The notes under the pieces: generated by a model
Seen by the model: the letters and a program-made list of their open reading frames with translations, nothing else
Told to the model about the DNA's origin: nothing
Database searches by the model: none
Assembly (NCBI GenBank): GCA_036924285.1
Contig: JAYKYS010000084.1
Location: 22,513 to 86,512, forward strand
Source: Asterella californica
Lineage: Eukaryota; Streptophyta; Marchantiopsida; Marchantiales; Aytoniaceae
Direction: 5' to 3'
DNA: 64,000 nt
In this document: in pieces, positions 48,401 through 60,536 of the stretch
Layout of the letters: every line of letters starts with the position of its first letter
Numbering within the stretch: the stretch's first letter is position 1
Made by a program: the position numbers and the translations under genes

Positions 48401-50846
48401 AAATGGCAGATGCTGCATGATCTTGCCAGCTGCAACCACACCGTCAGAAGCTGATTGCTGTGAGCGGTACTGTTGTAGCATGCTATGCAAGAAAGCGCAT
48501 GAGCACCAGAGCATGCCTGAGACAGGAGTGACATTGCAGCCACAACTGTTACTGTGAACACTCAGGCTCGTGCATGTTGTGCACAAAAACAGGGTGCTGT
48601 GCATGATCACGACAGCAGTAACAGTGCAACGCTGATGGCAACTTGTAGGTGCAATGTTGTGAAGACTAGGGTGCTTGTTGATGGCCATGACGGTACGCAG
48701 ACCACTGAAAAAGATGCCGTTTGATTGCAGAATAGCTATGTTAGATCACACAGTCATTGACAGCCATGATGGTGGATAGCAGTCATCAAAGGCAAGCAGG
48801 CTGTTATCAGGGAGAGCAGGCAGTCGTTCATCTGCCATAGCCCAGCACTGTTGACATCATCAGTAATGCTGAGATTGTCGCAAAAATGCAGCAGTATATG
48901 CTGAGTTGCTGGAGTTCAGCATGATCTGCATGATCTGCCTCGGCACCATAGACAGCAACACCCCCAGAGTCAACTGTGGGAACGACAGACAGGAGGTTTT
49001 GGGCTCTTCAGAAAAGTATAAAGCAAGTACCTTCGCTGTTTGAGGCTCAAGTCTGCCTCAGCTACCAGCTCGGTGAGCTGTGCTTGCTGGCACAGCTCCA
49101 GTGCTGCAGCAACTGCATCAAAGGGCACATCCAGGCGGCAAGTGTAGAACCAAGGCAGCAGATACTGCAAGGCTGCCTGGCTGCTGCTGCCTGAGGCTTG
49201 GAAGTAAGTGATCCGCTGCTTCCAGCTGTCACCAAAGACTCTGCCTACGTGTCCATTTGTTTTCCTTATTTGTTTATTTCTGTATATTTGCTTACTTAAG
49301 CAGGTCACTGCAGGCAGGCGGTACATTCAGGTCAATGTTCACAGGACTGCTCCCCACAAGCTGGCTGTGCGCTCTGACGTTGCAGCAGAGTCGGAGAGAT
49401 AGAGTGGTCCCCACTGCTAGCATGAGTAAACACTTGCTTCAAATGCATAGCAGGGGGTGGCACGTCTCATCAGCTAATGCTGCAATGTTGCACAGAGAGA
49501 TTTTCAGGCATGTCAGCAGTTGACTTCAAACGAAGAGCAGGGGTGTCACATTGCAGGAATCCTGCCACATACGCCTGTGTGTATACTCTTCTTTTGACTG
49601 TAGGCTTGGGTATTGACTTTACTCAGTAATGCTTTATGTGTTAATGTGTAACTTTGGCAGGGATGTGAGGAGTCACAGCGGCGCATGATTTTCATGCTGT
49701 GTACATCGAGCTGCTGGGCTACGTCTCTACAGTGCATGGCCAAGACATGATCACATGGCAGAAGCATGCATGAAATGTGAAGAAGGGCGCCATAAAAGCT
49801 ATGGACATGCCAGTAGCTGTTGGTTTTGGAGATTCACCTGTTGTGCTCAACCCGTCTGATGCCTTCCTTGATGCTTGCATTTGGACATTGAGCAGAACAG
49901 CAACTGCCCAGTCTGACAGGGCATTCACGGAGCGAATGTCTCTGACTGAATGTATGAGGCTGGGCATGCACACACGGTGCTTGCAGGGTGGTACTCACCA
50001 ACAGCAGGGGCTCTGACAGCCAGGAGGAATTTGTGTGCATATACTGTCACATCTGGAAATCTGACAATGAGGTCAGGGTAAGCCTCATGGGCGTTGAATG
50101 CCTTCCCAAGAAAGTCCAGAAATAAGTCATGTCCTCTGGCACCTGCCAGTCATTACCACACCACTTCATGACACATTTAGAAGAGTCTGTCCTGTCACAG
50201 CCCCCAGTGGGCAGGCAGAAGGTCCCACCTGCTCTTTTGAAACCCTCATCAAGCAACAAATGGCGGACTTCATCATTGAGAGCAGCATACAAGCATCTTT
50301 CGCCGTCGAAAGTCTGCAATCAAGACGCAGCTAACAAATTACCAGTGATGCTTATTGTTGTAACCAAGATGATGTGCACAAACATGTACACGTGATGCAT
50401 GCAACGTTGGAAATTCATGACTGGTGTTCACATTTGACTTCTCTTCCTGTTCAGTCCAAGTATTGTGCAAAGTGTACGGGCGCCGACACCTTCTCTTCGC
50501 ACTTTGCGCCTACAGATAGAAGGTACTTGACAAGGTCCTTGTTGCCCGCATGTGCCGCGTAGTACAGTGGCGTTGCGTCCCACTCGTCGTGCTGCTGCAG
50601 ACCTTCTGCTTGCACTTCGACCTGATGCAGCACACACGTGATGCGGACAACTTGAAGAAATCGTTGACAGCCTGCGCGTCAGAGCATCGAGCAACAAGTG
50701 CCCTGCTTCCATCTATGTTCAACGCTCGATGGTTTTATGCTGATGTTGACTTTGCCGTGCCAGCAAGCGCTCACCAGGTATCTGACCGTTTCAATATCAC
50801 CTTGTCTGACCGCTTGGAATATATTGAATGTGGGCGGCGTTAACAT
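45419..50846 (-). CDS. ABTB1: ankyrin-repeat plus double BTB/POZ protein (ABTB1/BPOZ-like)
   Basis: Likely a substrate adaptor of CUL3-type ubiquitin ligases, as inferred for animal and plant relatives. The start is ATG at 50846 (MLTPPTFNIFQAVRQGD). The first exons (50846-50775, 50621-50490, about 50313-50229) encode ankyrin units, including DEWDATPLYYAAHAGNKDLV and TFDGERCLYAALNDEVR, the hallmark junction of ABTB1. BTB1 is at about 50140-49000 (PDLIVRFPDVTVYAHKFLL; WFYTCRLDVPFDAVAAALEL). BTB2 is at about 48263-47510 (HRSFMSRRSDYFSTML; VLYAALRWVYTDRVDADMP). Later exons give YADRALMEGLKGRCAMLL, then DVDSVPIIDDIRYHV, the conserved ABTB1 C-terminal core. The last exon (45866-45419) adds a long tail with a Q run and an acidic end not found in animal ABTB1. 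Some internal exon edges are uncertain. Confidence 0.88.
45881..45900. repeat. GATT tetranucleotide repeat
   Basis: ATTGATCGATTGATTGATTT, a short tetranucleotide repeat just upstream of the last ABTB1 exon. Confidence 0.7.
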
Positions 50847-51446
50847 GGCGCACTTGCGCCGCAAGCGAAGGAGTGTTGATCATGATCACTAGCTGGCGTT
50901 ACGATCCACTGGGAACGCCAGCGTACTGTACACGTCCAGTTTCAAATTTTGGGCGCCAGAGGCAGGCTCTATCGTTCAACGTCTCCGGCAACCAGTGTAA
51001 CGATCCGTTCATCTTTTGCTATTAAGTCTGTGACGTGGGTCGCAAAATACAGGCTGTGGGCTCATGGACTCAGCATATAGGGTAGGCAGTGTGCCCGTTT
51101 CTGATCTGTCTGTTGTGCCGGTCCTTCGATCTCCACAGGTGACGTGCTACTCTGCAGGTCCGAAAGCGAGCTGGCTCTGAGAACCCATTAGCGACCGTAA
51201 AGAAGTGCAGACGTAGCCCTGCCGGTGGTGAGTCTGCATACCCACAATCGGCACTACACCTGCCAAATAGCTGTCTCTAAACTTCATATTTCCGACGCAC
51301 AGAACCATCTGGCACACCTCAACAGGACCAGCGCAATCAGGCAAGCAGAGGTCGAGGGCTGAATACAGCTGCAGATAGTTGTACACCATCAAAACCCCCT
51401 GTTTCTAAAGCTGGTGAGCCAGGCACAGAAGTCTATATACTGTTTA
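50847..51446. promoter_or_regulatory. divergent promoter region of ABTB1-like and CDT1 genes
   Basis: About 600 bases between two start regions pointing apart. It could hold a 5' exon of CDT1. No element such as an E2F site could be asserted with confidence. Confidence 0.4.
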
Positions 51447-54400
51447 ATGTGTTCCTGCACTCGTGTCACAGATGCTGCATTCGTTGTGCAAGACAGCTTT
51501 TACTCACAACTCAGCATACATGCACCTGTGCAACCAGGAGCTTCTGCATGCCTGCCAAAGGAGGTGTTGGGCTCGCGCAAATCTGTTAGGCGAGGCAAGC
51601 TGCCCTTGCCTGCCAACTATGACCTGCTGCTGCAGCTTTTTGGTGAGTGCAATTTGCATCATAGTCCTGCACCCTGTAGCATAAATGTCTTTGACAGCAT
51701 GAACCTGCAGACACCAATGGCCGCTTTTACTTCAGCATATTTTCCATCTGCAAACACTGTCACGTTTGATGTGTGAGTGTTTGCATGCCTCAGTCATGGA
51801 CATACCGTTCGTTGAACCCCACTGATTCTTCCAAGTGCTGCAAAGTAGTGGATTTAGCACTGATCAGCACCTGAAACGAAGTCACTCACTTCATGATTGC
51901 TTGCAGGAGCATTGCAGTTAGTGTTCAAAGTGAACAAGATGAGAGGGCACCACTGTTTCTTCCAGTCTGCTAGGCTTTCTGTGGAGCAACAGTGCGGCAG
52001 GCGCTTCCTGGTACGACAGGCATGCATGCTCAGCAGTCTGCCCAATTGCCTTGCCGTCTTCTGATGTGCTGTTTGCATCTTCTCCTGCACACCACAGTGT
52101 GCTTGCTGTTTTCTGGCAGCCTGAGGTGCTTACACAATGTTTAGTTTTATAATGCATAAAAGTTGAAGGCAAACAATTTACATTCAGGTAACCCAAGGTT
52201 GCAACTACCTGAAGTATGGCCTGTACAGGGACATACCCAAATGTTGAGCTGCACCATACTTAGCACAATACCAGGCAAGGGTTTCATCTTTCCTGTGTTG
52301 CAAACTAAGCAGCCAATAGCTTTTGCTTCATGGTTTGGTAGGTGAGTCACCTGGCGCAAATGAAGTCAGTATACCCAGAAGTCATCAGCCTGCGGTACGC
52401 CAACATTCCAAGACCTCCATGCAAGGCCAATGCAGCGGCACTCAGCTCATCATGACATGTCCCTCTCTGACTCAGCTGCTGAGCCAGCCTCTACCCTCAA
52501 AGCTGCACCAGCTGTATTGGCCGCATCTGCTGCACCATCCCAGTCAGCACTGAGACCTCCTGGCAGCAGGCTCCTCGATCAGGAGCTCAACAGCAGCACA
52601 GATGGCCCAGCATCAGCACATGTGGCCCCTTCCAGCACCCAAGCAGCCATTAAAGCCGGTGGTACTGTTGGTGCTGTGGGCGCAGTCTGTCTCGGACAAC
52701 AGTCGGTAAACAAGGCCAGTGGAGTGGTGAGTGAGGAGGCTGGGAGTGAATGGCAGGCTGTGGAAAGCCCTGGGCAGCCGTCTCGGATGATGGCCATCAA
52801 GGCTGAGTTTGAGAGAAGGCTAGAGAAGCAGGTCGGCAGCTTGAAGGCTGCTTTGCGTTGTTGATGTGCGTTGTCAAGCAGCATATGTCTGTTCTGCACA
52901 ATGCAGGAGAGGATGCACGATTGCCTGATCACTGGTGCACAATTTGCTGCTGGTATGTGGCATCTGAGACTCTTTCGTACGTGATAGAACATATGGTCTT
53001 TCAGTTTTGTAAAAGGTTGCATAGCAGTATTTATTGGCTAACGGCAAGCTGCCCATACTTTGAGCTGTCAAGTGCAGTAAAAGAGTTTTGTTTGCACAGG
53101 TGATGGACCATTACAAGGAGTTCTTGGAGGCACAGGGTCAAGCTGAGTTGGCAGCTGTGGCAGCAAGCAGCCAGCAGTGGGAGGCTGGCTTTGACCTGGA
53201 GGCTCTACCAGATATCCTCGAGGCTGATCTGCCGCCACAGCCTTCACAGGTGTGCTACCGCTGACAGCAGTCTGACAGGCCTTGCAATAGCAGCGTTCAC
53301 AGAGCTTGCAGTGCTTGCTACAGGTCTTTTTTGTGTCACTGGCAAACCACATGTTGGTGACAGCTGACCCACCTTGTAGTCACAGTACACAGTGCATGAG
53401 AGAGTGTCATGCTCACCTGCTTGAGGAAGCTGCGTTGGATAGGGCATCACAACTTGCAGCAGAGTTGATGCGTTTGCAGCACTGGTGAGATTGTGAGCAT
53501 CAGGTTGACAACCCTACTTGCTTCCCTGCACCCAGCATGTACAGCAAAGAAAGCAGGCAACAATGCAATCTCGCATATCAATATGTTAATAGCAGAATCA
53601 ACAGATCTGCGGTGGAGTCATACATGTAGTTATGCTTCACCCGATCTCCCAATGCTGTTATGCAGCAAGTGTTTGGCGTGAGCACACCAGGCACTGCCCC
53701 CAAGCCAACTCCCTTCAATGGGGGCAAGCCCCCAACAGCCCCAAGGCCTTCGGCTCCCGGAGCTCGCCGCCTTTCCTTTGACAGCTGTGCAGGTCAGTGC
53801 TTGTCTGACAAACAGTCCATCAAGCCAACTGCAATGCTACATGTAGATTGCATGATTTGCTGCTGCTGTTGCTGGCTTGAAGAAACTATCACACGGACCG
53901 CATGACTAATGTTGTTATTGATAGTAAAGTAAGCAGTCAAGCAGGCATGAATGTATCATCATTACTGGCAAAGCAAACAATCAAGCAGGGCATGGCTACA
54001 GGTTCCAGTAACTTCCCCCAGTCATGTGGTCAGACGCGGCTATGTGTGTGTAGCCTGAACATTGTACGTTATGTTGTTGCATGGCCCTGAGCCAGAATGA
54101 TCAACAATTTGCTTGAATGTGTGCAGCAAGTGCTGAGCTGGACCTGTTTGGGGAGTCACATGCAACAGAGATCACAGCTGAGCAGGTGGTGCAGAAGCTG
54201 CCAGAAGAGCTGCGCAGGCAGTGCTTGTTTGGCACTCTGCCAGTGTCCCTGAAAACTCTCAGGGTAATCCTTTAGAATCAGCAGCTGCCTCTGATGTTCT
54301 TTGCACAATTGGAGTCTTGCCATGTTTCCAAGTAAACTGGTGGTGCAGCAAGCAACATGACAGCAGTTTAAGAAGTAAGGCAAGAAAACAGATCAGGACA

Positions 54401-55410
54401 AGTCTGCTGATCTGTCTTACCTCTACCTCTGCTGTAAATGTGTTTGCCTCGCCACCAATTTACAGTGATACATGGCAACAGCTGTCCTATTTACAGTGCA
54501 GACTATCATTGTCCTCTTGTCAATGCACTATACCCTATCCTCAAGTCCTTGAGTCAACCCTTCAACCAGGAACCATGCTGGGATCTGGTTTGTTGATAAT
54601 GGTGGAAAGCATACAGAAAGAAGCTAGTCCAGCAGCTGCTCTTCTGTTCCATTAACGTCAGTGTGGAGAGCCTCATCGTAGCATTGCATGTATGTGCAGA
54701 CGTTGCAAGAACAGCAGGCAAAGCAAGAAGTGCTGTCCAGTAGTGACGCCAAGGCAGCCAGGCGTAAGAGTGCAGCCAGTGCCATGCTGCCCCGTATCTT
54801 TGACACCCTGCGTGCTATGTATGGGCCTACAGGTCCAGCCACCAAGCTGTATCACGAGGTCAGATGCACTAGATTGAGTGTGTGTTGCCTGACCACCTTT
54901 AGCAAAGTTGCTGACGACAGCTGCATGCAGCAGTCCAGGAAAGAAACAATGGAATGGTGTACCATGCCTGAGGTGCTCGCTACACATCTCTGGTTATACA
55001 TCAAGGCAGGATATGTGCAGTGTCAAAATGCCAGTGTCTGCATACACGTAGCTACTGAGCAGATGCTTGAGTCCTACACCAGTACAGGAAAAGTCTGTTT
55101 GTGTGTAAACAGTATAGCAAGCTTTATAGAGCAATTGCTGACATGCTACAGGCTCTGTCATTGCTTTGAGATCTGCTTGCCTCATGCCCTGCTACAACTG
55201 CAGGTAGTCAAGCAGCTGACTGGCAGCAACAAGGGCGCTTCCAGTGCGACAGAGGTGGAAGACCAGCTAGCAGTTTTGGCTGAAGCTGCACCAGATTGGC
55301 TTGCACTTGAAAACAATTTAGAGGGCAAGAGGATTGTCAGGCTGCACCGCAAGGCAGATGTCAAAGCCGTCAGGCATAAGTTGGTGCTCATGAGCGGCAC
55401 ACGGCCTTGA
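51447..55410 (+). CDS. CDT1: DNA replication licensing factor CDT1
   Basis: Loads MCM2-7 onto ORC/CDC6-bound origins and is tightly regulated by geminin, CUL4 or related control. N-terminal exons contain KLPLPANYDLLLQLF and MNLQTPMAAFTSA, matching the start of the CDT1 fold. Later come a Ser/Ala/Pro-rich linker (52.43-52.83 kb), VMDHYKEFLEAQGQAEL...LEALPDILEADLPP (53.10-53.25 kb, the middle-domain end), RRLSFDSCAG, LDLFGESHATEITAEQVVQK, MLPRIFDTLRAMYGPTGP and the C-terminal winged helix VEDQLAVLAEAAPDWLALE, stopping at 55408-55410. The listed start is the first ATG in frame of the visible exon (51447). An earlier exon is possible. No geminin is expected in algae. Some exon joints, notably after LLLQLF, were not resolved. 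Confidence 0.85.
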
Positions 55411-55975
55411 AAAGTTACTCACTAGGCAACTCAAGTATGCACTTTTACCAAATCTCGGCATCAGTGTTCACAGCAAACAACTCATTCTCCAGCATTACAC
55501 CAGTTTTCGGAACGTTTCAGAAACGGTTACCGCTTAAGTTGTACAGTATTGTCCATGACTGCATAACTTGCTTACCTAGTAGGACAGCCCCTCGCCACTG
55601 ATGACAATTTACATATAGCATATGTTACTTGTATGTACTGTAGCATCATCATTATGGGGAACGGGTAATCCCTGAGAGCTGCTGCTCTAGGGTACCTCGT
55701 GCTGGGCATGAGGGGAACAACATGTCTCAGATTGTGTCAGAGGCAATCAAATTGATAGAGCGTCGGTATGTAGCTGTATAAACCATACAGGCCTGGTCCA
55801 GACCACATCCTAGTTGCACAATGGTGAAAAGTGTAATGACGTGGTGGATAATTGTAAGTCAACACAGCATGCAGAGCCTGAAAAGCTTCAGGAATGTCTG
55901 TGCAGTGGTAAACCAGATGATACTGGAACACAAAAGTCAAGCTCTATGGTATATGGTACTGCTTGAATGCAGCTA
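55411..55975. other. convergent intergenic stretch
   Basis: Lies between the CDT1 and LON-domain gene 3' ends. No coding or RNA feature seen. Confidence 0.5.
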
Positions 55976-57950
55976 CTAGTCAGGGCCAGCAGCTGACGGC
56001 GGCTTATCGCCCTCTGCTTCAGTCTCGGGCGTTGAAGGAGCAAACGCTCCTTGCAGTGCATATCTGGCAGACATATACTTCAGTGTATTGCCCAAAATCT
56101 CTACTTCTAACTCAAGCCTCTCCACAGTGTTTTCCAGCACAAGCAGTGCTTGCTGCTGCATGTAGTTGTCTAGGAGAAGAGACGCAACAAAGAAAGACAA
56201 TTTGGTAGGGCTTTGGTCATTCAACTCAGGTGGGCTCAGCTCTGACTCATCAACCTGCACAATCAGGCAGATGCCAGCTCATTTTTCTCATGCGTACTGT
56301 CTGGGATCGGGGTCTGCGGGGGGAGGAGGGCAGAGGGAAAATTGAAGGGGGGGGGATGTCTGCGTTCATGCATGTGTGCATTGCTCGACAGCAAGCAGCC
56401 ACCGGGCTGCAGATCATGGGGTGTATGCTGAATATTGCATCGTATCAAACATGGTTAGGTGTTGGCACTACTAGTCAACTTGCTCAGAAGCAGCTTCTGG
56501 CCCTTTGCAACTCAGAATCATGGGCACATAGGGAAATCTGCATACCTTGATCTTGCGAGCTTTGACATTCAGCTCAATCAATTGCTTGACAATTGTCACG
56601 AGCTCTGTTGCCAGCTGTTGAGCCTGCATGGCATGCCAGGTAACATCATTGAGCGACAGCATAAGGTTACAACATCAAGGTGACTGCACAAGGCATCAGC
56701 ACAAGGCAACAGCTTGAGGTAACAGCCCAAGATAGAAGCATCAAGTAACAGCATAAGGCAACAGCACAAGGTAACAGCATAAGGGATCAGAACAAGGTAA
56801 CAGCATAAGTTGACAGCATGAGGCGACAGCATGCAATCAATATAGGTAACAGCACAAGGTAACAGCATAAGATCAAGATGCATCCTGATCCTTGCAAGCA
56901 AAAGCGCTGGTCAGGACAACAAATTGTTGGGGTCAGAGCAGCAAGACCCATAAGCGATATGAAGCTATAAGAAGAGCAGTGAAGACAGACAGATGTAGTG
57001 CACGGCAGCAAGCACACCTTTGGAGTGGTGTCATCCTCTGCTGGCATCATCTCAACTTCTGCTATGAGTATAGGCTGCTTCTGAATGACCTTGACAATCT
57101 TGTATCTGTCAATGCCTGCCACAGCACAGTGCACAAATTGTGTCAGTGCTGGGCTGTGACAAAACGACAGACTCACTGACATTCAGCTGATTAGCACCAA
57201 CTGTTCACACCTCTGTTGAAGGTCGTAATTTGGCCATCTGGCAACTGTCTGTGGCCCTCAATCTTGAGGAGGGTGCCCACATGGGACACCCCTCCCTCTG
57301 AGTTCATGTGACTAATGCCAAAGCGCTTGGAACCCCGGAATGGGCTTTCCTGGTTAATCAAGCCATCCTCTACCCTGTGCCACACATGACTAATACTCAT
57401 GTGCTAGCTGCAAGCAAGATCACCATTGTTGGTTCAATGAGCATCAATATCCCAGCAAAGAATCACTGTGATGGAAGGAGTAGTCTTACCCATCATCGCC
57501 TGCCAACAGTGTACTAAACAAAACCCGATACCTGTGCCGTGAAACCGGTAAGTAAGGCCAGGCAGCTAGTAGTATATGTGACGTACTTGCAGCAGCATGC
57601 ATGCATGTGCGTCAACACTGTTGCAACCTGGCCTCAAAAATGTTGAGTGGGGTTACTGCCCCAGGCAGAGCAACCATGCCCAAGGGGAATATGGGAATTT
57701 GCTGGATTTTGCGTTCCCGGCTAGAGCTTCCAGCTTGAGCTGAAACAGCGAAGCGCCGACTGCGTGAGACGTGTCTGGCTGTGTCTGGAGAATTGCTTGT
57801 TGGACGGGTGTGTGTGTGCCAATCTTGACCACCGAGTACAGGATGCGATGATGCGACGACTCGAAAGCCGGCTTGTGTCGTTGCGAGCTGGTGTCGTCTA
57901 TCCAGACTGATGCCCGTGGGGCCCTGAACGAGAAGACAGTACGTTTGCAT
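55976..57950 (-). CDS. LON substrate-binding-domain protein, probably plastid
   Basis: A stand-alone LON-N (PUA-like) domain protein without ATPase or protease domain. Such proteins occur in bacteria and plastids and their role is not well defined. ATG 57950 begins a Ser/Arg/Thr-rich, transit-like N-terminus. Then comes the signature IPIFPLGMVALPGAVTPLNI and FEAR, which joins in phase to YRVLFSTLLAGDDG. Further exons carry SPFRGSKRFGISHMNSEGG, GIDRYKIVKVIQKQPILIA, a helical stretch (LATELVTIVKQLIELNVKARK) and a final exon with SPTKLSFFVASLLL and ALLVLENTVERLELEVEIL, stop at 55976-55978. Length and order match plant chloroplast LON-domain proteins. Confidence 0.88.
56665..56880. repeat. degenerate minisatellite in LON-gene intron
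   Basis: About 15 imperfect copies of a unit near 13-15 bases, GGTAACAGCATAA or AAGGCAACAGCACAA, in the intron between the exons at about 57020 and 56630. In the minus-strand transcript this is a CTGTTACCTTATG-type array. Confidence 0.85.
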
Positions 57951-59242
57951 GGTGATCGCCTGTTGTGGCCAGTCAAAGCTGCCTCTCTGCTGCCGTTATG
58001 CTCGACTTGTCAGTTGCGCCAGAGCACTGTGTCTATTGAACCGCAACATGTAAGATAACGGTGGTCGCCCGCACCAGGACACGCATTCTTGGCCCGAGGT
58101 TCATGCTTGTTTACTATGACTCATGCACATGCAAGCATTGTTTCATGAAAGTTGGTTTCGAAGTAAGTTTAGCCAGTGGACAATCTTAAGCTGGCTTGGT
58201 AAATTGCCTGGAACCATGGAAGAATACAACGTAGCAAAGCAAGTAAACTGGTTTTCCATGAGGGTGATCTAGTCTGCTCACAATGTATATGCTTCGCTGC
58301 AGCAGCCTCATAAGCAATGCTCCTGGTGCAGGTGTGTGCCTTAGCAGATGTTTGCCTATGCGTCTGACATCCAGACTTGAGCATTCAGTCAGGGTGTACA
58401 GCAAGGTCGCAGTCCCTGCAGTTGAGTACTGGATGCTATGCTGTTCCGAAGGTCCTGCTGGACTTGGGTTCAGAACCAGTCAAAGCAAAAGGTCACTGCA
58501 CAGAAACCATTGTTTCCTCAGTTTGGGAGAGTGGGGAAGGGCGGGGGCGACCACAGAGGCACCTGCTGTTTCAGGAATGACAACTGCATCAGAGCGAAAC
58601 TCATGCAGTACCAAAGTATACATGCATATGCGAGCTTTGGATCAGGAAAGCCACTACCAGAGCATACATGGATATGCAAGTTGCTGGTCATGTAACCGAG
58701 CTTCTGTGCAAGGTTTCCTCTTGCATAACTGAGTCCTAAAATGACGCCTAGGCCTTGTGCAGTGTTGAAACATTGTTCAACATCCAGCTTGTCGGTGACA
58801 ACTACCAAAAGTAATGCAGAACGTCAACCAGGCAATGCAGGCAACAATATGCCTGTCGCTAAGACAGATGTTCAATGCGTAAGTCTCAATTTCAAATGCA
58901 CAACCCGTTCACCTACCATGCTCATACTTCCTGTGTAGTGGTGTGTTGTCAAGGACCTGTCTGATTCAACCTTGCAATGCTGCATTGAGTCATGATCAGC
59001 CTTGTAACGGCCAACACAAAGTGTCCTGCAGCTAGGTTCATGCCACTGCATGCTGTGGAGACTCTGACATCCAGCACATGCTGGCTGCACCTGACAACAG
59101 AACAGGCTCAGATTGCATTCATACTTGATAGAGAAGATGTTACGCTGGGCACGGAATATAAGGGCACGTAAGCACTGACAGGGCGACTGCTATTGTCTGG
59201 GAGGAAACAGCTCTTCAGCCGTTAGTGGCATGACCACCGAAG
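57951..59242. other. intergenic stretch without convincing genes
   Basis: Several open frames occur on both strands (one of 149 codons, plus strand at 58283). None has a splice context, homology or composition that supports coding. It is otherwise featureless. Confidence 0.45.
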
Positions 59243-59761
59243 TTATTGCCACTTGCTGGTGTTGTACTTCTTTGCCCCATCGTGCACCACTACTCTGACA
59301 ACCCCACCATCTGATGAGAAGTCACCCGCATTTGTCATCACACTTCTCAGGTCTTCATCTTTTTGGGCAGTTTCATCTTCTTCTGTCAGCCAACAAAGCC
59401 TTACAAGCCCAGAGATTGGCTGACGCAGAAACAAAGTGTCCAAGGCATTGGCCTTCTCCAAAGCCTGATGAGCCTTCTCGCCGCCATAGAACGCGTCTGT
59501 GGGAGGTCCTTGATTCCGCAAAGCCTTATACTCTTTGCTGTGCCGAATTACCCATTCAGTAGCGTCTACAACGGCCTTCTCGCTTTTGAATTCCATTAAG
59601 ATGGCTCCTTCCATGCCGTGTGTCATGCAATGCCAGTTTGCAACACGCTGAACTTCATCGCTGCACACTTTTGACAACGTGAGTGTAAAGAACTTACATC
59701 TACGACTGACTTCACAAGAATCTGGCGGAGCATCTGCAGACACAAAGTGGACTGCGCTCAT
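59243..59761 (-). CDS. intronless 172-residue protein, function unknown
   Basis: A single uninterrupted frame from ATG 59761 to a stop at 59243-59245, unusual here because nearly all neighbours are split. The protein starts MSAVHFVSADAPPDSCEVSR, is soluble and slightly acidic, and contains EFKSEKAVVDATEWVIR, PPTDAFYGGEKAHQALEKA, LVRLCWLTEEDETAQKD and a C-terminus VVVHDGAKKYNTSKWQ. No signal peptide or transmembrane helix is visible and I do not recognise a family. It lies divergent to TOM5 with a 211-base spacer. Composition and length make a real gene likely. A processed retrocopy cannot be excluded. Confidence 0.55.
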   Translation of the reverse strand: MSAVHFVSADAPPDSCEVSRRCKFFTLTLSKVCSDEVQRVANWHCMTHGMEGAILMEFKSEKAVVDATEWVIRHSKEYKALRNQGPPTDAFYGGEKAHQALEKANALDTLFLRQPISGLVRLCWLTEEDETAQKDEDLRSVMTNAGDFSSDGGVVRVVVHDGAKKYNTSKWQ

Positions 59762-59972
59762 CCTAGAGCGGAAGACATCTCATGCGATCACAGCATGATG
59801 TCCCACGTCCGTCAGCGGACTGTATGTCCACTGCTTGTCCCGGAAGAACTGAGCAAGACAGACGAAAGTCACGAGACTCATGATCAGATGGATCAAACCT
59901 TGAACGAAGAAGAGCGACACATCCGATGCCCAAAGCTTTTGCGGTTTGCAAGTACAACATTTCGTGGGCGCG
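59762..59972. promoter_or_regulatory. divergent spacer of TOM5 and the intronless gene
   Basis: A 211-base bidirectional start region. Also covered by chance open frames on both strands. Confidence 0.35.
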
Positions 59973-60230
59973 ATGCCGCCTCGAAGACAGATCGCCGACA
60001 GGCCCGACCGCAAGCAAGACTTGAAATCATGGCTGAAACGTGAGTACAAAGACCCCGTCAAGTACCAGGCCAACGTGGTAAGATCTGTAAAGGCTGGTGT
60101 GGTGTTGCTCCGACGAATACGCAGCGCTGATCTTGGTTGATTGTTTATGCAGCAACTTCTGAAGGCAGTTGCACTGTTTGCGGGGTCCATTGTGGTCATG
60201 CGAAACTTTGGGGACGCTTTCGTCATCTGA
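59973..60230 (+). CDS. TOM5: TOM5, small subunit of the mitochondrial import receptor
   Basis: Two exons, 59973-60077 and 60153-60230, joined in phase, encode a 60-residue protein. It begins MPPRRQIADRPD and has KSWLKREYKDPVKYQANVQ followed by the tail anchor LLKAVALFAGSIVVMRNFGD and a short end AFVI. The last 26 residues closely match plant TOM5 (…LLRALGMFAGGVVLMRSYGD), a tail-anchored component of the outer-membrane TOM complex. It is too short for ordinary ORF detection and overlaps a longer chance frame on the other strand. The intron is 75 bases with GTAAGA and TGCAG ends. Confidence 0.9.
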
Positions 60231-60536
60231 GTGCTGCACCGGCAGCTCAACACTACGAAGCGCAGCATATGAGATGCTCAGCTGGCATGCCCAGCAAAAT
60301 TACAGGCTATTATTGCTTTTGCGCAGTGGCACGCTGAACAGTCCCCAACTTGCACAGCAGGGGTGCCTGCGCCTGTTTTATCTTTTTGGCTGAATAGGGT
60401 GTTACAGATTTCGTTATTCTTCAGATGTCTCAAAAGCTGAAGTTAGCAATAGTTCAATAACAGGTCCCGCAACAGTACTGAGTGCTGCACAACAGCAATA
60501 CTTTTTATATCGTATGATTGTACGCCCTCCAGGACA
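60231..60536. other. convergent spacer between TOM5 and the oxidase gene
   Basis: Short 3'-flank sequence, nothing recognised. Confidence 0.5.

Noticed and set aside
58283..58732. 149-codon plus-strand frame
   Set aside because: Composition is like translated noncoding DNA (Cys, His, Met, Arg rich), with no domain and no splice sites fitting neighbours.
59780..60268. 162-codon minus-strand open frame
   Set aside because: It overlaps both TOM5 exons, its peptide has no recognisable features, and TOM5 is well supported on the other strand.
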